Positions 36,801 to 48,954 of a stretch of DNA of 64,000 bases are shown one piece after another. The notes beneath the pieces are model-generated. The model saw only the letters and a list, made by a program, of their open reading frames with translations, had not been told where the DNA came from and did not search any database. Source of the DNA: Deroplatys truncata. Lineage: Eukaryota; Arthropoda; Insecta; Mantodea; Mantidae. The position numbers and the translations under genes are program-made. The DNA lies in contig CM060975.1 in NCBI GenBank assembly GCA_030765065.1, positions 106,846,094 to 106,910,093 of the forward strand. The letters run 5' to 3'. Each line of letters begins with the position of its first letter. Positions within the stretch are counted from its first letter, which is position 1.

Positions 36801-37496
36801 ATGGATATTCCACTTAACAGTGTGGAGTGTTTGAGAGTTATTGCTGGAATAATTACTTTCACTTCTGACCATAATGGGAAGATGGTCACTTCCGTGAGGT
36901 GAAGTGTAAACATACCAGTTCATTTTTTCGTAGACATCAGGTGTGCAAATAGTCAAATCTATACTGCTGCTACTCCCATGTGTAATATCATAGCGAGTAG
37001 GTTTTGTAAAATGCATTAATACCAAGTCAAATTCGTCTAACACTTTTTCTATAATTTTTCCTCTGGCTTCAGTTTTGTAACATCCCCATAAACTGTTATG
37101 ACTTTTAAAGTCACCCAATAAAATGAACGGTTTTGGTAACTGTCGTATAAGATGTCTTAGATCGTCTTTCTGAAGAATATGGCTGTTTAGGAGATAAATA
37201 ATACAAACACAAACAGTCGGAAGTAAGTTTATTAATACCGCCGCAGCTTCTAATTTAGGGTTTAAGGGAACTTTCTTGTAATACAAACTAGTTTTCACGT
37301 AGGTGGCTATTCCTCCACACATTCGCTCTGTTTTTATTATATACACTATATTGTTTTAAATTGGATACATAATTATCTCAGAAGTTAGGATTCTGTAAGC
37401 ATATTACTTCAGATTGGTGTCTAGCGTGTAGCAGATGTAAGCATTCGTATAGAGGTCGAAAGTCGTTAATGTTCCATTGCATTAGTGTATACTCCA
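33889..37496 (-). pseudogene. Non-LTR retrotransposon ORF2 (endonuclease, RT, RNase H), decayed
   Basis: Minus-strand second ORF of an I/Jockey-type LINE with an RNase H domain, broken by many frameshifts. The start ATG at 37494-37496 opens MEYTLMQWNINDF, typical of the apurinic-like endonuclease. At 36756-37346 the endonuclease continues with GGIATYVKTSLYY, FILLGDFKSHNSLWG and GSDHLPI. Reverse transcriptase follows: a priming segment near 36108-36296, NGVAQGSVSSVALFL near 35600, and SGDDLILSC with the catalytic DD near 35525. RNase H is marked by IYTDGSKC near 34670. The C-terminal end (33889-34137) has RLKMGHKKITHIHLLS and an ECPQYD knuckle-like segment. It would copy its own RNA at a nicked target; this copy cannot. 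Confidence 0.9.
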
Positions 37497-37769
37497 TAGA
37501 AGAGTACTAATTATGCGTCTGATACTGGTTAGGGGAGACGTTTTACTGCATTTAAGGATTTAGCATTGAGCTATCGCTTACTGTTTCTTTGTTTTGGTTG
37601 ATATCATTGAGCAGCTTCTGTTCTTTATGCTTTTGTCACTGTCGAGTAGATGAAGTGTTTGTAGTGTATGTATTAAAGTTTGTAAGTCCTTCAATGTAGC
37701 TGAGTGGGATTGGTGCTGTATCATTTCGCCTGCAGTACTTTCAAATAAGTTCTAAAGTTGTAAGTAACG

Positions 37770-38990
37770 CAATGGAAAATCAATTTATTATTTTCAATAT
37801 ATTCCTTGGCTGGTTTAATAGAATGTTTAATACTGAGTTATGTTTGTCCTTTTTGGGTCTTTTATTGAGTCGATTATATTTGCTATTCTGTTCATGCATA
37901 ACAGTTCCGGAACTTTGACAGGATTCCTGACTGTCTGCAACGTTAATAGTAACTGTTTCACTACTAGCAGACGATATAGATCTTTTAGACCTATGCAATT
38001 GCATGTTATTGGAAGTCTGGGAGGATTTCTTGTAGTCAGAAGGTGTATTGTTCACAGAAATTTTAGATGAAGACTCATGAGAATGGAGCACAGTCTTGGG
38101 TTACTGAAGGAAGGTTTGAGAAGGAACAACGCATTGTGATGGAGAATCATCCTCTACTCTTTTAGAAGCATCAGTATTATCATTTAATGGACAAAATTCG
38201 TCTTTTCTTTTTCTATTGTTGGGTTTTGGAAATGTAGATTAATCGGGACTAAACTTAGGAGTTTGGATAGTGCAGATTTCTGAATCTGAGTTAGGGTATA
38301 GTTTGGTGAAATGATCTTCAGCTAAGCATATGAAGCGGTAAGTGAGTCTGAAGATAGATATACCCATAGGTCGTCCCATCATAGTCAATTTGTAAAGCAT
38401 TGGGGATTTTATTAATGTCCTCATTTGAGATATACATTTCTCTGCGGAAACTGAGGATGTGTGAGAAGCCAGGGATTAATAACCCTGCTCTAATTGAAGA
38501 CATCTTTGACATGGGCTTGATGCCTAGTTGTATCAGTTCATTTTCAGTTACGTGGTTTGGAATTACTGGACAAACGTTTGAGAGTATAATTCGTTTGTAA
38601 TTTGTGAGAAGGGGTGTTATTTTCAAAGATATATTGTTTTCAAGTATCTTTGAGTGGCTGCTTGTTAGTTCCTCAGCACATTTCTTTGAAGACAGAAAGA
38701 AACTTACTCTTCCATTTGATATGCCTGAGGTATTTGGAATGTTATTGGGGAGATAAGTTTCCCTAATGCTAAAACATAATATTTTATATCTACTCCATCG
38801 TAGAATTCCATGACAATAGGTTTTTCTTTGGTAGGATTTGTTGCAATTACTGCTCAGTGTGTTAATCCTTGGGACGATATAGATTCATTGTTCGAAGTTT
38901 TCAGTAGGTTAGGTGATTGTTGATTTCGCTTGACATTTGCTTACTTTGAATGTTTTTGTTGGTAGTAGCGTAGTTGATTGGATTAAATGT
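37770..38990 (-). pseudogene. Non-LTR retrotransposon ORF1 (gag-like), decayed
   Basis: Upstream of ORF2 on the same strand. The segment at 38318-38626 has a gag-like context (ISFRREMYI-type, then a short TTYGYI strand and a degraded knuckle region), followed by a low-complexity serine/glutamine-rich part at 37780-38091. Order and orientation with ORF2 support an ORF1 assignment; sequence identity alone is weaker. The 5' end of the element is not sharply defined (about 38990). Confidence 0.65.
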
Positions 38991-39896
38991 ATCTTGCCTA
39001 CCTCTATTAATAGAGAAGTCCATGAGATTTACTCGAACTATTAGAGCTTAGCTAGAAAAAATTGTAATTTCAACTAAACCACACTATCACCCTAAAAATA
39101 TAAAAGATTTTACTAACAGACGTCAAAGATATGATGACGTTGTCATGGAGTATCTTAATTAAAAGGAATCGTATTTTTAACACTAAAGTCGTTGTTAAAG
39201 CAGAGGATTATCTTCACACGCCGAACTCTTCAAAGCCATGGCCTCCCTTTTTGTATGGAATTTTGTAAGCTTAAGACAGCCATTCTTCGTTTTCCTCATT
39301 CAAGCCTTCTGTCCGGCAACTAGCCAGCCTACCAACCACCAGCCCGGTAGCAAGCAAGCAAGCAAGCAAGCAAGCCTGGTCGTCTTGTTTGGAACACGTA
39401 TAAGGACACTGTGATGTCATTAGGAAGTTAACACATGGCACTGGTTTAAATTCTGGCTACACGATGACTTCAAAATGTTGCAACACATAGTTCAGGTGCA
39501 CTTTCCTCCTATGATTCTGTTTCTGTGATCGACATGTTTTCCCTCAAACACTTAAAAGATAATTTTATACTCTTATTTTTAATTTATCGAGAATAAACAT
39601 ATTATAACATTAAAAGGTTAGCTTAAAAATCTTTAAAAACAATTTGCCATAAAGAGAGAGCTCCTAGAAATATCCAATAAAATGTTCATATTTTTAATAC
39701 TTTTTGAGAAAAGCGCACCTGAAGTATAAAAACCAAGTTACGGGAAATTGAGGAAAAAAACAATGCAATGGGCATGGTTATGCGCCGCTGTGCATAAATT
39801 GTCAAACACGAGGGGGAATGAAGATCCTCGTATAAAGGGTCAATGTGGTCAATAAGTCCAATCATATATACATCTCGCGCGCGCGTGTGTGTGTGT
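38991..39896. other. Unassigned sequence
   Basis: AT-rich with no gene. An AAGC microsatellite lies at 39350-39376 and a CG/GT dinucleotide run at 39877-39896. Confidence 0.4.
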
Positions 39897-39965
39897 ATAA
39901 TTTTAAAGCTGAATACTTCTGCTTTTTTGTCACACAGACAATGAAAAATTAAATGTTATAAGCAT
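39897..39965 (+). repeat. Direct repeat flanking a Tc1 element (left)
   Basis: ATAATTTTAAAGCTGAATAC followed by TTCTGCTTTTTTGTCAC recurs at 41046-41112 with few mismatches. The Tc1-like element sits between the two copies. Confidence 0.85.
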
Positions 39966-39972
39966 TTATATA

Positions 39973-40985
39973 CACTACGTGATCAAAAGTATCCGGACAC
40001 CTGGCTGAAAATGATGTACAAGTTCATGACGCCCTCTCTCGGAAATGCTGGAAGTTAATATGGTGTTGGCCCACCCTTAGCCTAGATGACAGCGTTCACT
40101 CTCGCAGGCATACTTTGAATCAGGTGCTGGAAGGTTTCTTGGGGAATGACAGCCCATTCTTCACGGAGTGCGGAACTGAGGAGAGGTATCGATGTAGGTC
40201 GGTGAGGCCTGGCACGAAGTCGGCGTTCCAAAACATCCCAAAAGGTGTTATACAGGATTCAAGTCAGGACTCTGTGCAGCCAGTCCATTACAGGGATGTT
40301 ATTGTCGTGTAACCACTCCGCCACAGCCCGTGCAGTATGAACAGGTGCGATCGTGTTGAAAGATGCAATCGCCATCCCCGAATTGCTCTTCAACAGTGGG
40401 AAGCAAGAAGGCGCTTAAAATATCAATGTAGATATGCGATGTGATCATGCCACGCAAAACAACAAGAGGTTTAAGCCCCCTCCAGGAAAAACACGACCAC
40501 ACCGCTCGACCATGGAATCCAAGGTTTCTCACCTCACCCCTAACTGTCATAGTACCTGGAGTGGATCTTGATGCAGTTTGTAATTCCTGTGTGATGGTCT
40601 GGATATATGTCTGCCTATTACTCTTTACGACTCTCTTCAAATGTCGGCGGTCTCTGTCAGTCAACAGACGAGGTCGGCCTGTACAACTTTGTGCTGCACA
40701 TGTCCTTTCACGTTTCCACTTCACTATTACATCAGAAACAGTGGACCTAGGGATGTTTAGGAGTGTGGAAATCTCGCGTACAAACTTCTGACACAAGTGA
40801 CACCCAATCACCTCACCACGTTCGAAGTCCATGAGTTCCACGGAGCATCCTATTCTTCTGTTTCAGGATGTCTAATGACTACTGAGGTCGCGGATAATGA
40901 GTACCAGGCAGTGTGTGGCAGCACAATGCACCTAAGATTAAAAACCTATGTTTGTGGGTGTCCGGATACTTTGGATCACATAGTG
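39973..40985 (-). mobile_element. Tc1-like transposon, internally deleted
   Basis: Ends are inverted repeats: CACTACGTGATCAAAAGTAT at the left and the complement of CACTATGTGATCCAAAGTAT at the right, both continuing CCGGACACC. TA flanks both sides (39971-39972, 40986-40987). At 1013 bp it is shorter than the usual 1.3-1.7 kb, consistent with loss of part of the catalytic core. Confidence 0.93.
40299..40841 (-). pseudogene. Tc1-like transposase, truncated
   Basis: The frame gives 180 codons. The N-terminal paired helix-turn-helix is recognisable: ELMDFERGEVIG, STLLNIPRSTVSDVIVKW, GRPRLLTDRDRRHLKRVV, followed by a linker with NLGFHGRAVW. The sequence then jumps to a distal catalytic segment, EEQFGDGDCIFQHDRTCSY, so the first catalytic aspartate region is missing or scrambled. 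The usual initiator ATG reads GTG here (40839-40841). Not functional as it stands. Confidence 0.88.
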
Positions 40986-41045
40986 TATATGTAATCGCTT
41001 ACTGCAGCGATTAAGCAAGGATAAGGCTTATATATACATATATAC

Positions 41046-41112
41046 ATAATTTTAAAGATGAATACTTCTGCTTTTTTGTCACATAGACAATGAAGAATCA
41101 AATGCTTTAAGA
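41046..41112 (+). repeat. Direct repeat flanking a Tc1 element (right)
   Basis: Near copy of 39897-39965 (ATAATTTTAAAGATGAATAC then TTCTGCTTTTTTGTCAC). See the finding on the flanking duplication. Confidence 0.85.
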
Positions 41113-41939
41113 ATCTGGTCCTCCCAGTGCCCTTAAAAGGAACATTGATATCCTGGATTTATTCGGACTTGGATTTCTCGATTGTTTCAAGTATTGTTTA
41201 GATAAAGAGACCTATTCATTGCATGTTCCCAAAGCAAAATATCAAGTAGTTGCTGATTCAACTCCAGTGAAGGAATTGATGGAACTCGACTGTTAGTGGT
41301 CTTAACAGCAACTTTCCGTCTTGATAGCTTACGCCTGTACAAGTAAAGTGATGGATTAAACTTAGCGTCTGTGGCTGCCTTAAGCTAAAACGTTTTGTTC
41401 CTAATCTGGTTTAAAGCCAGAACGTGGTTCTGCTTGTCAGCCTACATCAACTTCCTAAACAGCAGTTATTGGCTACGGCAAATCTCGTTATTCTCCCGAT
41501 ACAGTACAACATTTATTGGTGTCTAGAGCGCTATGTCTCCTTGCCAACTTGTAGGCTTCAGTTTTTTTAATGAAGTATTGAACACTGAGGTTTGAGTCGC
41601 AACCTCAGTGGTTTTTGTGAGAGCTTAGCCATAGATATACATACTACTTTAGCATACGCTATACTAAAATTTGAATTCTAAATAAATCGGTATGATGAAA
41701 CTCACGACGTTTCAAATGATATCTTCATGATACATCTTTCATTCTGTATATTGTATAGTCCTATGTACTATACAACATACACAAAAAGGTAACTTAGAAT
41801 CAAAGTAGAACGGAAATGGTAACATTTTCAATTCTTAATAATAGCTAAAGAATTTATAAGAGCGCAAAATTTTTTTATACTGAAAACCTTTTTTTGTATA
41901 TTCCATCTCAGTATGGAAGGCTTTTCCCCTCATAACTAG
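41113..41939. other. Unassigned sequence
   Basis: No gene or known repeat recognised. Confidence 0.4.
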
Positions 41940-42270
41940 TTATGTTCACCACCATCATCATCATCATTAACTATCATTTCTAATCTATTCCGGCTCCATC
42001 TTTTAGCTGGTCGTCGGGATTTCTATGAACTTGTGGATTACAATTTGTAATTATATGAAATAGCCTTTTTTCATTCATTCTACTGACATGATCAAACCAT
42101 TTTCTTCTGCTACCGCAGTGAGTATTTGTAATTTCTTGTGGTTATCTCCATGTCTTTTCTTATCTAAAAGAAATTCTGCCAAATGTAAAAATTTCAGTTT
42201 TGCTGCTTCCAATGTTGTTTATACATTTTTATTGAGATTCCAACATTCCGAGCTATACATCAAAACATAA
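41940..42270 (-). pseudogene. LINE C-terminal fragment
   Basis: On the minus strand the peptide RRKWFDHVSRMNEKRLFH, then NPQVHRNPDD, matches the widespread C-terminal tail of arthropod endonuclease-reverse transcriptases (the [RK]W.GHV.RM...NP.G.R.PGRP type). It is short and decayed and unrelated to the LINE at 33889-38990. It resembles the tail at 56810-57000. Confidence 0.75.
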
Positions 42271-42584
42271 CTATTTATAGATTTATTTCTGTGCAGACAG
42301 AAATACGAGGAAAAAAATCTTGTTAATTGGGCACCCAAATTGTTAAGACACGATATATTGCTGACTGAGTATTCAGTTATTCTTTCCGATAGCAGCTCTG
42401 GAAAACATAGACCTACGAGGTCATTGATCTTCCAGGAATTTTATTTAATTTGCTAAAGAAACAAAATTGTTGCAGCAATTAAGTCAGGATAAGGCTATTC
42501 GTTTGGTACTTGTGAAAGAGCGGTAAAGAAATTTCTCTAAACACCGTACTATACAATGCATATTACTCTTATTCTAAAGATATC

Positions 42585-43025
42585 CATAGACGTGCAATAT
42601 TACATAGCAGTTTAGTTGTGCTATCATGGTAAGTTGCTATACAAGACATGCAGGATACAGTCATGTCCTCATTAGATTTCTGTTTGCATTTCAAAACGAA
42701 TAAGAGGTGCTCATAAATTGTTCTGGATACACAGTTAAAATGAAGTATTCAAGGACTAAATGACCTAATCTACTCATCCCCATCCGCCTAAATTTCGAGT
42801 GATACCAGCCCGCAATACAGCTCTGCATAAGGGCGATGCTTGAAGAGTGTGAGGATGATCGGCTCTACGGATATAGTTGCCTGTTAAACGGCCTATGTCG
42901 CTCCGCTTCATAACCCATCGTGTAACCTTAGCATGCATGCTGCAGTCTAGTCCCATGTAAAATAAATTGTGGTTGGCAATAGTAAATCGTAATAGCCCAT
43001 GTGCAACTAAGGACTGCACAGCATC
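42585..43025 (+). repeat. Dispersed repeat of unknown class, copy 2
   Basis: Related to 31060-31300 (GACGTGCAATATTAC, TAGTTGTGCTA, CGAGTGATACCAGCCCGCA, GGCGATGCTTGAAG), ending near CTAAGGACTGCACAGCATC, which also has a relative at 31715-31740. Confidence 0.6.
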
Positions 43026-43077
43026 TACAATACAAGGACATGTTTATGTTTTTATCTCTATATGTTAGCTCATAACA

Positions 43078-43216
43078 TTTTTACTTTCTCTAATACGTAT
43101 AGTAAGCATGGGAAGTAGACATTGTCTTCCACCCAAAAATTCGGTACCGAGATTTCACCGGAAATATATATTTTAAGGCCCCCTGAATCCAAAAAAAGCA
43201 TTTTTGGAAACATGTC

Positions 43217-43278
<62 letters not shown>

Positions 43279-43875
43279 CAGCATCTCAGAAACGAACAGT
43301 CGGATAAATATCAAACTTGGTTTAGGTTTAGGTTCAGTATCTCCCAGAGATGTGACAGGAAGGTTTTCAAGAAAATCCCCCCATCCCAGATTACCCTTTA
43401 CATAGAACATTTTTCGAACATTTTAATTTTCTCAAAAATGGCTCTAACGATTTTGAATAAAATATCATAAGTTTAAGACATTGTTATGGCAAATGAATTG
43501 TATATCTCGAATTTTCTGGAAATGTCTCCAAAAGTATTCTTCATTCGGAACCATTTTGTATTACTGGTAAACCATAAGAGATAGACAAAATTTAAATAAA
43601 AACGTAGATTGCGTTAAAATACACAATTTATTTCATATACATTTTTTTGTTGAGTGATCGGTTTTCGAGATATTTTCCAATACTTATACTTTTGCTCAAA
43701 TGGGATTTCGTTATTCACGTTTTGTCTTGGATATACAACGAGTATTAATCTGTGGCAAAGAGAATGGTGCTGCACCTAGCAACCAGCTATTAAGAGATAT
43801 GTCTATGCTTAAAGGCATGTCTATGCTTAAAGGCCTACTATGCATAGTAGGCTTTAAGCGATAGTCAAATATTTT
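43078..43875 (+). repeat. Dispersed ~0.9-kb repeat, copy D (5' part, with long GT tract)
   Basis: Starts TTACTTTCTCTAATACG and carries an uninterrupted GT tract at 43219-43276. Near 43830-43875 the usual GACTATCGCTTAAAGCC block appears in inverted orientation, as in copy E. Its missing 3' end may be the fragment at 44505-44738. Confidence 0.82.
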
Positions 43876-44164
43876 TTATACTGAGAAATAAACGTACTGC
43901 TATGATTTTGTGAATCTTCTAACGACTTTTGCTTAAAAGGAATGCTGATTTGAACCAATTTCGTAAGATCGTTTCATTTTATTAATTCAAATCTTATTGT
44001 TCGGTATAGTAGCATTTTAAACGTTCCTATTTTAGTTTATATTTTTTGTTTCAACCTTTTAAGGGCTGTTTATTTTATTCATATATTATTTGTTATAGTA
44101 CCATTTTCAGGTATTTCTGTTTTGGTTTCTGTTCTTTGTTTACTGGTTTACGTTTTAAGACATT

Positions 44165-44371
44165 AGTTCACAAGCAACTCGGTGGTGGCGTTTTTCAACT
44201 GTAATAAATATTGATGCTTGGAGTTCTGAAGTAATTGATAAAATTCTTCATTTAGGCAATGATTTGCACTTAAAATCAATTTCAAAATATGATGGTGCTA
44301 TGCCATATCCGCCTTACTTGTACGCTGATGAGGTTTGGCTGCAGGATATTGTAATTCATGATGAAAAGTAA
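44165..44371 (+). pseudogene. Unrecognised coding fragment
   Basis: A frame open from an upstream stop to TAA encodes a peptide of protein-like composition, with WWRFSTVINIDAWSSEVIDK then HLGNDLHLKS and YADEVWLQDI. Codon use and absence of low complexity suggest a former protein. The WSSEVID.IL..GN.L pattern reminds me of proteins carried by large DNA transposons, but I cannot assign a family. It sits between the two parts of repeat copy D. Confidence 0.45.
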
Positions 44372-44504
44372 TCTGCAATGCAGTGACAAATAATTTTGCA
44401 TTACAAGGGATCATACCGAGGGATTTAGGCAGTGTATTAAAGGTTTTTCCAGTGCTATCACTACGGTGTGTTTACTGTACAGTTAAAATCTATAGCTCTT
44501 ATTC

Positions 44505-44738
44505 TTTTTGTCCTGGTAATGCCAAGAGAATGGAATACTCCACATAGCAACCAGCTCTTAAAATATTTGACTATCGCTTAAAGCCTACCAATTCCCCTTG
44601 CATCTAGTAGAAAATTAGCAATAAGATTAACATCGTGATATGTCAATCAACATGAAGCATATGGAAAATAAGCGTTTGTAAAAATATTTTGTACAAGAGT
44701 AGATAAGGTCATGTGAGTGTAGCACATCAGATTTTTTA
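44505..44738 (+). repeat. Dispersed ~0.9-kb repeat, 3' fragment
   Basis: Contains AAGAGAATGGAAT, CATAGCAACCAGCTCTTAAA and the end CAAGAGTAGA...CATCAGATTTTTT. Either the displaced 3' end of copy D or a separate fragment. Confidence 0.82.
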
Positions 44739-45353
44739 AAATTTGGAGCAACGTGTGGTGAAAGTCGCGTTAAAAGATTGATCCTTTTATTTTTAAGAGC
44801 ATTATGATATACCTCACAAGAGATTACCAAAAGTGAAGATAAGTGTGTTTCCCAAGTTTTATAGGTAAAACAGTGTCTTATAAATGATCATTAACTAAAA
44901 AATGACAAAAAAGTAAACCTTGGCTCTGGCATGAAATACAAGACAACAGCATGCGAGATATTAGCCAGGCTTTATAGGTATCGGAGGTGAAACAAATAAT
45001 TAAATCAGTGAAAACAGATATGTCTAATCCTTCCTTTGAAGTTCAGAAGATTTATCGCCCTTAAATGCTACAAGATTTAACATCACAGTTCAAAGTGATC
45101 TCATTCATAACCCATCCATCTGCCATATGTAGAGGACGTACAGTCCGGTGGACTGTAATGTGTGTTGGGCATTTTACTGAAAGCTGGAATCTTTGTTCCT
45201 CTACTGTTTATAAAAGGAGCATAACCTCAGTCCTTCAATAAGTCATAGGGCTAGGAGAGCAATAGTAGCGGTGGGGTGATAATTGTTGTATACTGCAATA
45301 ACATAGAATTAACAAAATACTACTATACTATTATTAGCATACCTACCACGACC

Positions 45354-45414
<61 letters not shown>

Positions 45415-45790
45415 GGCATACAATGTTAAAATCCAAAGGGAAGGAAATCAAAACGAAGGAGTTTAAACAATTTTGTCTTCATAATTATGTTAAAGCAATG
45501 ACATGTCATATTGTGATTTAAAACTATGTTAAGTATTATGTTAAATATTTTGCATGTTTCAGTATATAAATTTCCGCACTCACTATCATTTATTTTAACA
45601 GATACTCTGCCAGGCCTTGAATCTTCTTCCTATTAAATATAATAGTATTCGCAGAAACGCATAAACTTTACTGAAACTTCAGACATTTCTTTCCCAAAAC
45701 ATTAGATTCATTGTAATCCATTAGTATTAATAACTGTACTTAAATAACTGTGCTTAAATGCTTAAAGCATTTGACATAACGAAGAGATTA
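44739..45790. other. Unassigned sequence with an AAT microsatellite
   Basis: No gene recognised. A (AAT)n tract of about 20 units fills 45354-45413; the polyasparagine frame it creates is an artefact. Confidence 0.5.
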
Positions 45791-46744
45791 TTACTTTCTC
45801 TACTACGTATAGTAAGTAGGGGAAGTATTGCATTCCACTAAAAAATTCGATACCGAGATTTCACCGGAAATATATGTTTTGAGACCCCCTGAATCCAAAA
45901 AAAAGCATTTTTGTAAACATGTCCGTGTATGTGTCTGTGTGTCTGTGTGTGTGTCTGTCTGTCTGTGAACAGCATAACTCAGAAACGAACAGTCGGATAA
46001 ACACCAAACTTGGTATTTAGGTTCAGTATCTTCCAAGGATGCGACACGAAGGTTTTCAAGAAAATCCCCCCACCCCAGACTACCCTTTACATGGAACATT
46101 TTTCGAAACTTTTAATTTTCTCAAAAATGGCTCTTAGGATTTTGATTAAAATATCATATGTTTAAGATATTTTTATGACAAATAAAATGTATATCTTGAA
46201 TTTTCTGGGAATGTCTCCAAAAGTATTCTTCATTCGGAACGACTTTTGCATAACTGGTAAACCATAAGAGATAGACAAAATTTTACTGCACAAAAATGTA
46301 GATCGCGCTAAAATACACAATTTATGTCATGTACATTTTTGTTGTTGAATGAACTATTTTCGAGATATTTCTTGTTATTTCCTTAAATTTTTCAATAATT
46401 TTCTCAAATGGGAATTCGTTATTCATTTTTTTGTCTTGGATATGCAAAGAGTATTAATCTGTGGCAAAGAGAATGGTGCTGCACATAGCAACCAGATATT
46501 AAGAGATATGTCTGTGCTTATATTGCCCTTGCAAATACAAAACAAGGGGAACATAGTAGGCCTGAAGCGATAGTCAAATATTTTAGAACTGGTCGCTATG
46601 TGTAAAATGTAATTCTCTTTGCATGTCAAAAGATCGTTTCTGCAAATGTTTATCTCGATTAATATGAAATAGATGGAGAATAAGAGTTTGTGAAAATAAT
46701 TTGTACAGAGAAAGTCATGCGAGTGTAACACATCAGATTTTTTT
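45791..46744 (+). repeat. Dispersed ~0.9-kb repeat, copy E (fold-back variant)
   Basis: Complete from TTACTTTCTCTACTACG to CATCAGATTTTTTT. Around 46440-46625 the block containing GCAAAGAGAATGG and CATAGCAACCAG is followed by its own inverted version (CTGGTCGCTATGTG then ATTCTCTTTGCATG), so the copy contains an internal hairpin absent from copies B and C. Confidence 0.85.
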
Positions 46745-47036
46745 ATCTTCCAATCATCCAAACTAAATAAATTCCAAATAAATAAGCAGTAAACTGATTT
46801 TATGAGGATTTATTTGTACATTATATTACTTTGGCGTTTTAATTAAGACTCCAAGTATGAAAACATCCAGGAAAATACGCTGGTAGGAGGTCAATTGTTA
46901 AAAGGTAAGTCGATATACGTTCATGTTGATACTACCTCTTTCTCTCTCTTTCACACATACATATCTACATTCAGCCACGCATATACGCACGCGCGGCATA
47001 GTTTTTCTGTAAATATGCCTTTTGCTTTCAGAGTAA

Positions 47037-47390
47037 GGGCAGTGCCATGGCCGAGTGGTTAGACTGCTCTCCTCTCACTAGGCGCCGGGGTTCGAATCCC
47101 AGGGAACCGTATATGGGATTTGTGGTGGACAAGCGGCTCTGGGCGGATCTTCTCCGGGTTCTCCGGTTTCCCCCGCCATTTATTCCACTAAATTCTCCAT
47201 CATCACTTTTCCTTTCATTCATTTCACCGTCATTTCATATCATCTGCTTCCTCGGTCTCATATCAGGCTTCGGGTTGATCACCTATCCTGCTGTTCTATC
47301 CGATCCAATTTGTCTGCTCCTCGACAGGCGCCTGACACCCAGACACTCACTAGTAAGTATTGGGAGGTGTAAGTCCTAACAGGGAGGGTA
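47037..47390 (+). repeat. tRNA-derived SINE, copy 2
   Basis: TGGCCGAGTGG (A box, 47048-47058) and GGTTCGAATCC (B box, 47089-47099) sit about 40 bp apart as in a tRNA gene. The GGGATTTGTGGTGGACAAGCGG and CTCCGGTTTCCCCCGCCAT body is shared with 28738-28870. The 3' part extends to about 47390. Confidence 0.85.
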
Positions 47391-48954
47391 AACAGCGAAA
47401 GATGAAGGTTTCAGAGCAAACTAAAACATATTTAGTTAAAGTTTTCATATGGAATTTTGGCTGAAATGCAGTATCTTTGTCCGAGTGAAAGTACAAATAA
47501 TATTGAAAATGTTAACAAAACGCATTTGCTTTGCGTCTCAGTATTGGGTTTTTGGAACATACCCAGCTTCTAAAAGTTGAATCGATACCTTAAGCAGTAG
47601 CATAATAAACGTATGTTCTTTTGGTACTACTACCAAACCTCGGTGCTAAAGGTTGGGAGTGTACAACTAATCGCGATGGTTTAATTACAGAACAAATAAG
47701 TGGAATTCGTCTCGTTGGTGATTACGCAGTGAAAGGCAATTTTAGTAACGGAACAAAGCTTGAAAGAGGAGCTTAGAGCCGAAGCACTTGAATTTTTCGC
47801 CCTGAATTCCAAGAAAATACGAAGATGCTGTCTTGGCAGAATCGCAGTTCACTGCGTATTGGATAATAGCTAGCGGAGGAGAGCGTAACAATTAAAAAGT
47901 ATTTAAAAACAGAAGAGGAAAGGCAAGAAAGGAAGAAAAAAAGAAGCAAATTCTTCTGTGCGGGATACATCTGACTTCTTAATTCCATGGCAGGCCCGGA
48001 GGTTGTTTCCAGAAGCTGGTGGAAGAGGGGGGAGTAAGAAAACGATTCCTCTGCAATTAAAAGTTTAATTTGAGAAAGAGGGGCCGCTGGAATAAGAACA
48101 TACAAGTAGGCGGGGATGGGAGACAGAGATGTTATCTGGTGTCGGGCTGCAGAACCCTCACACCACCACCTGAACCTTATAGACTCTTCCAAATGATACA
48201 ATGCTAATTTCGCTAGAGGCTTTGCTTCAAGAAACCCCTTTAGCTAAGAGGTGGTATCCTTCAGCTGAAGTAGGTCTTCGCTAATGTTATTGCTTTCTGC
48301 AGAGCACCACGTGTGGAACATAATAGGTGCGTTCGCAGTTTTACAGAAGGAAGATCTGCGTGTGTACTTCCCGCAAGTAGCATGCTTTCGGTCGAAGTTG
48401 GACAGTCTCTGGGTCATTTCTCGCTTGTAACAATGGCTTGCGTAACTATGTTTTAACAGACTGAAGTGCTGCATGCACTGCCTTGATCACCTGCCACTAC
48501 ACGAGATGGGTAACCGAAATCGCTAAGGTTCTGTGTTCCTCTCACGAGAATGTCTCTGTAAATAATGTGTTGACATCAACAATTCTATCGCTATCCGAGA
48601 AAGATTATGGCTCTACTTTAAGCATATCAACAAGACATAAGGCCTCTTAGAAAACATGCGCTCTCTTGCAGTAATGCTGAATAACCAGTTGCTTTCCTCG
48701 TCACAGACTTTAACACCTGAGCAACTATTTCTCGAGCTTGATTGTGTGGAGTTCTTTCTTTCTTACTGGGCATTGTAAATAACTTTATAAAGCGCTAGAA
48801 AACATACACTGCTCCAAGTGAAACACGCTGGAATACTAACGTTGCGCGATGTTTTTAATGTAGATAGAATTTCTATTTATGATACCATCGTGAACTGTCA
48901 CGTGTACTGCCCCCCCCTCACTCCTCCGGAGAGCAGAACAAACCGCAAATGTTT
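47391..48954. other. Unassigned sequence
   Basis: Includes a 142-codon minus-strand open frame (47773-48201) in sequence of more even composition, with no recognisable domain and serine/leucine-rich chance-like content. I do not call it a gene. Confidence 0.4.

Noticed and set aside
43204..43470. Cysteine/valine-rich and histidine/threonine-rich peptides at GT microsatellites
   Set aside because: Translations of GT/CA tracts inside the dispersed repeat copies.
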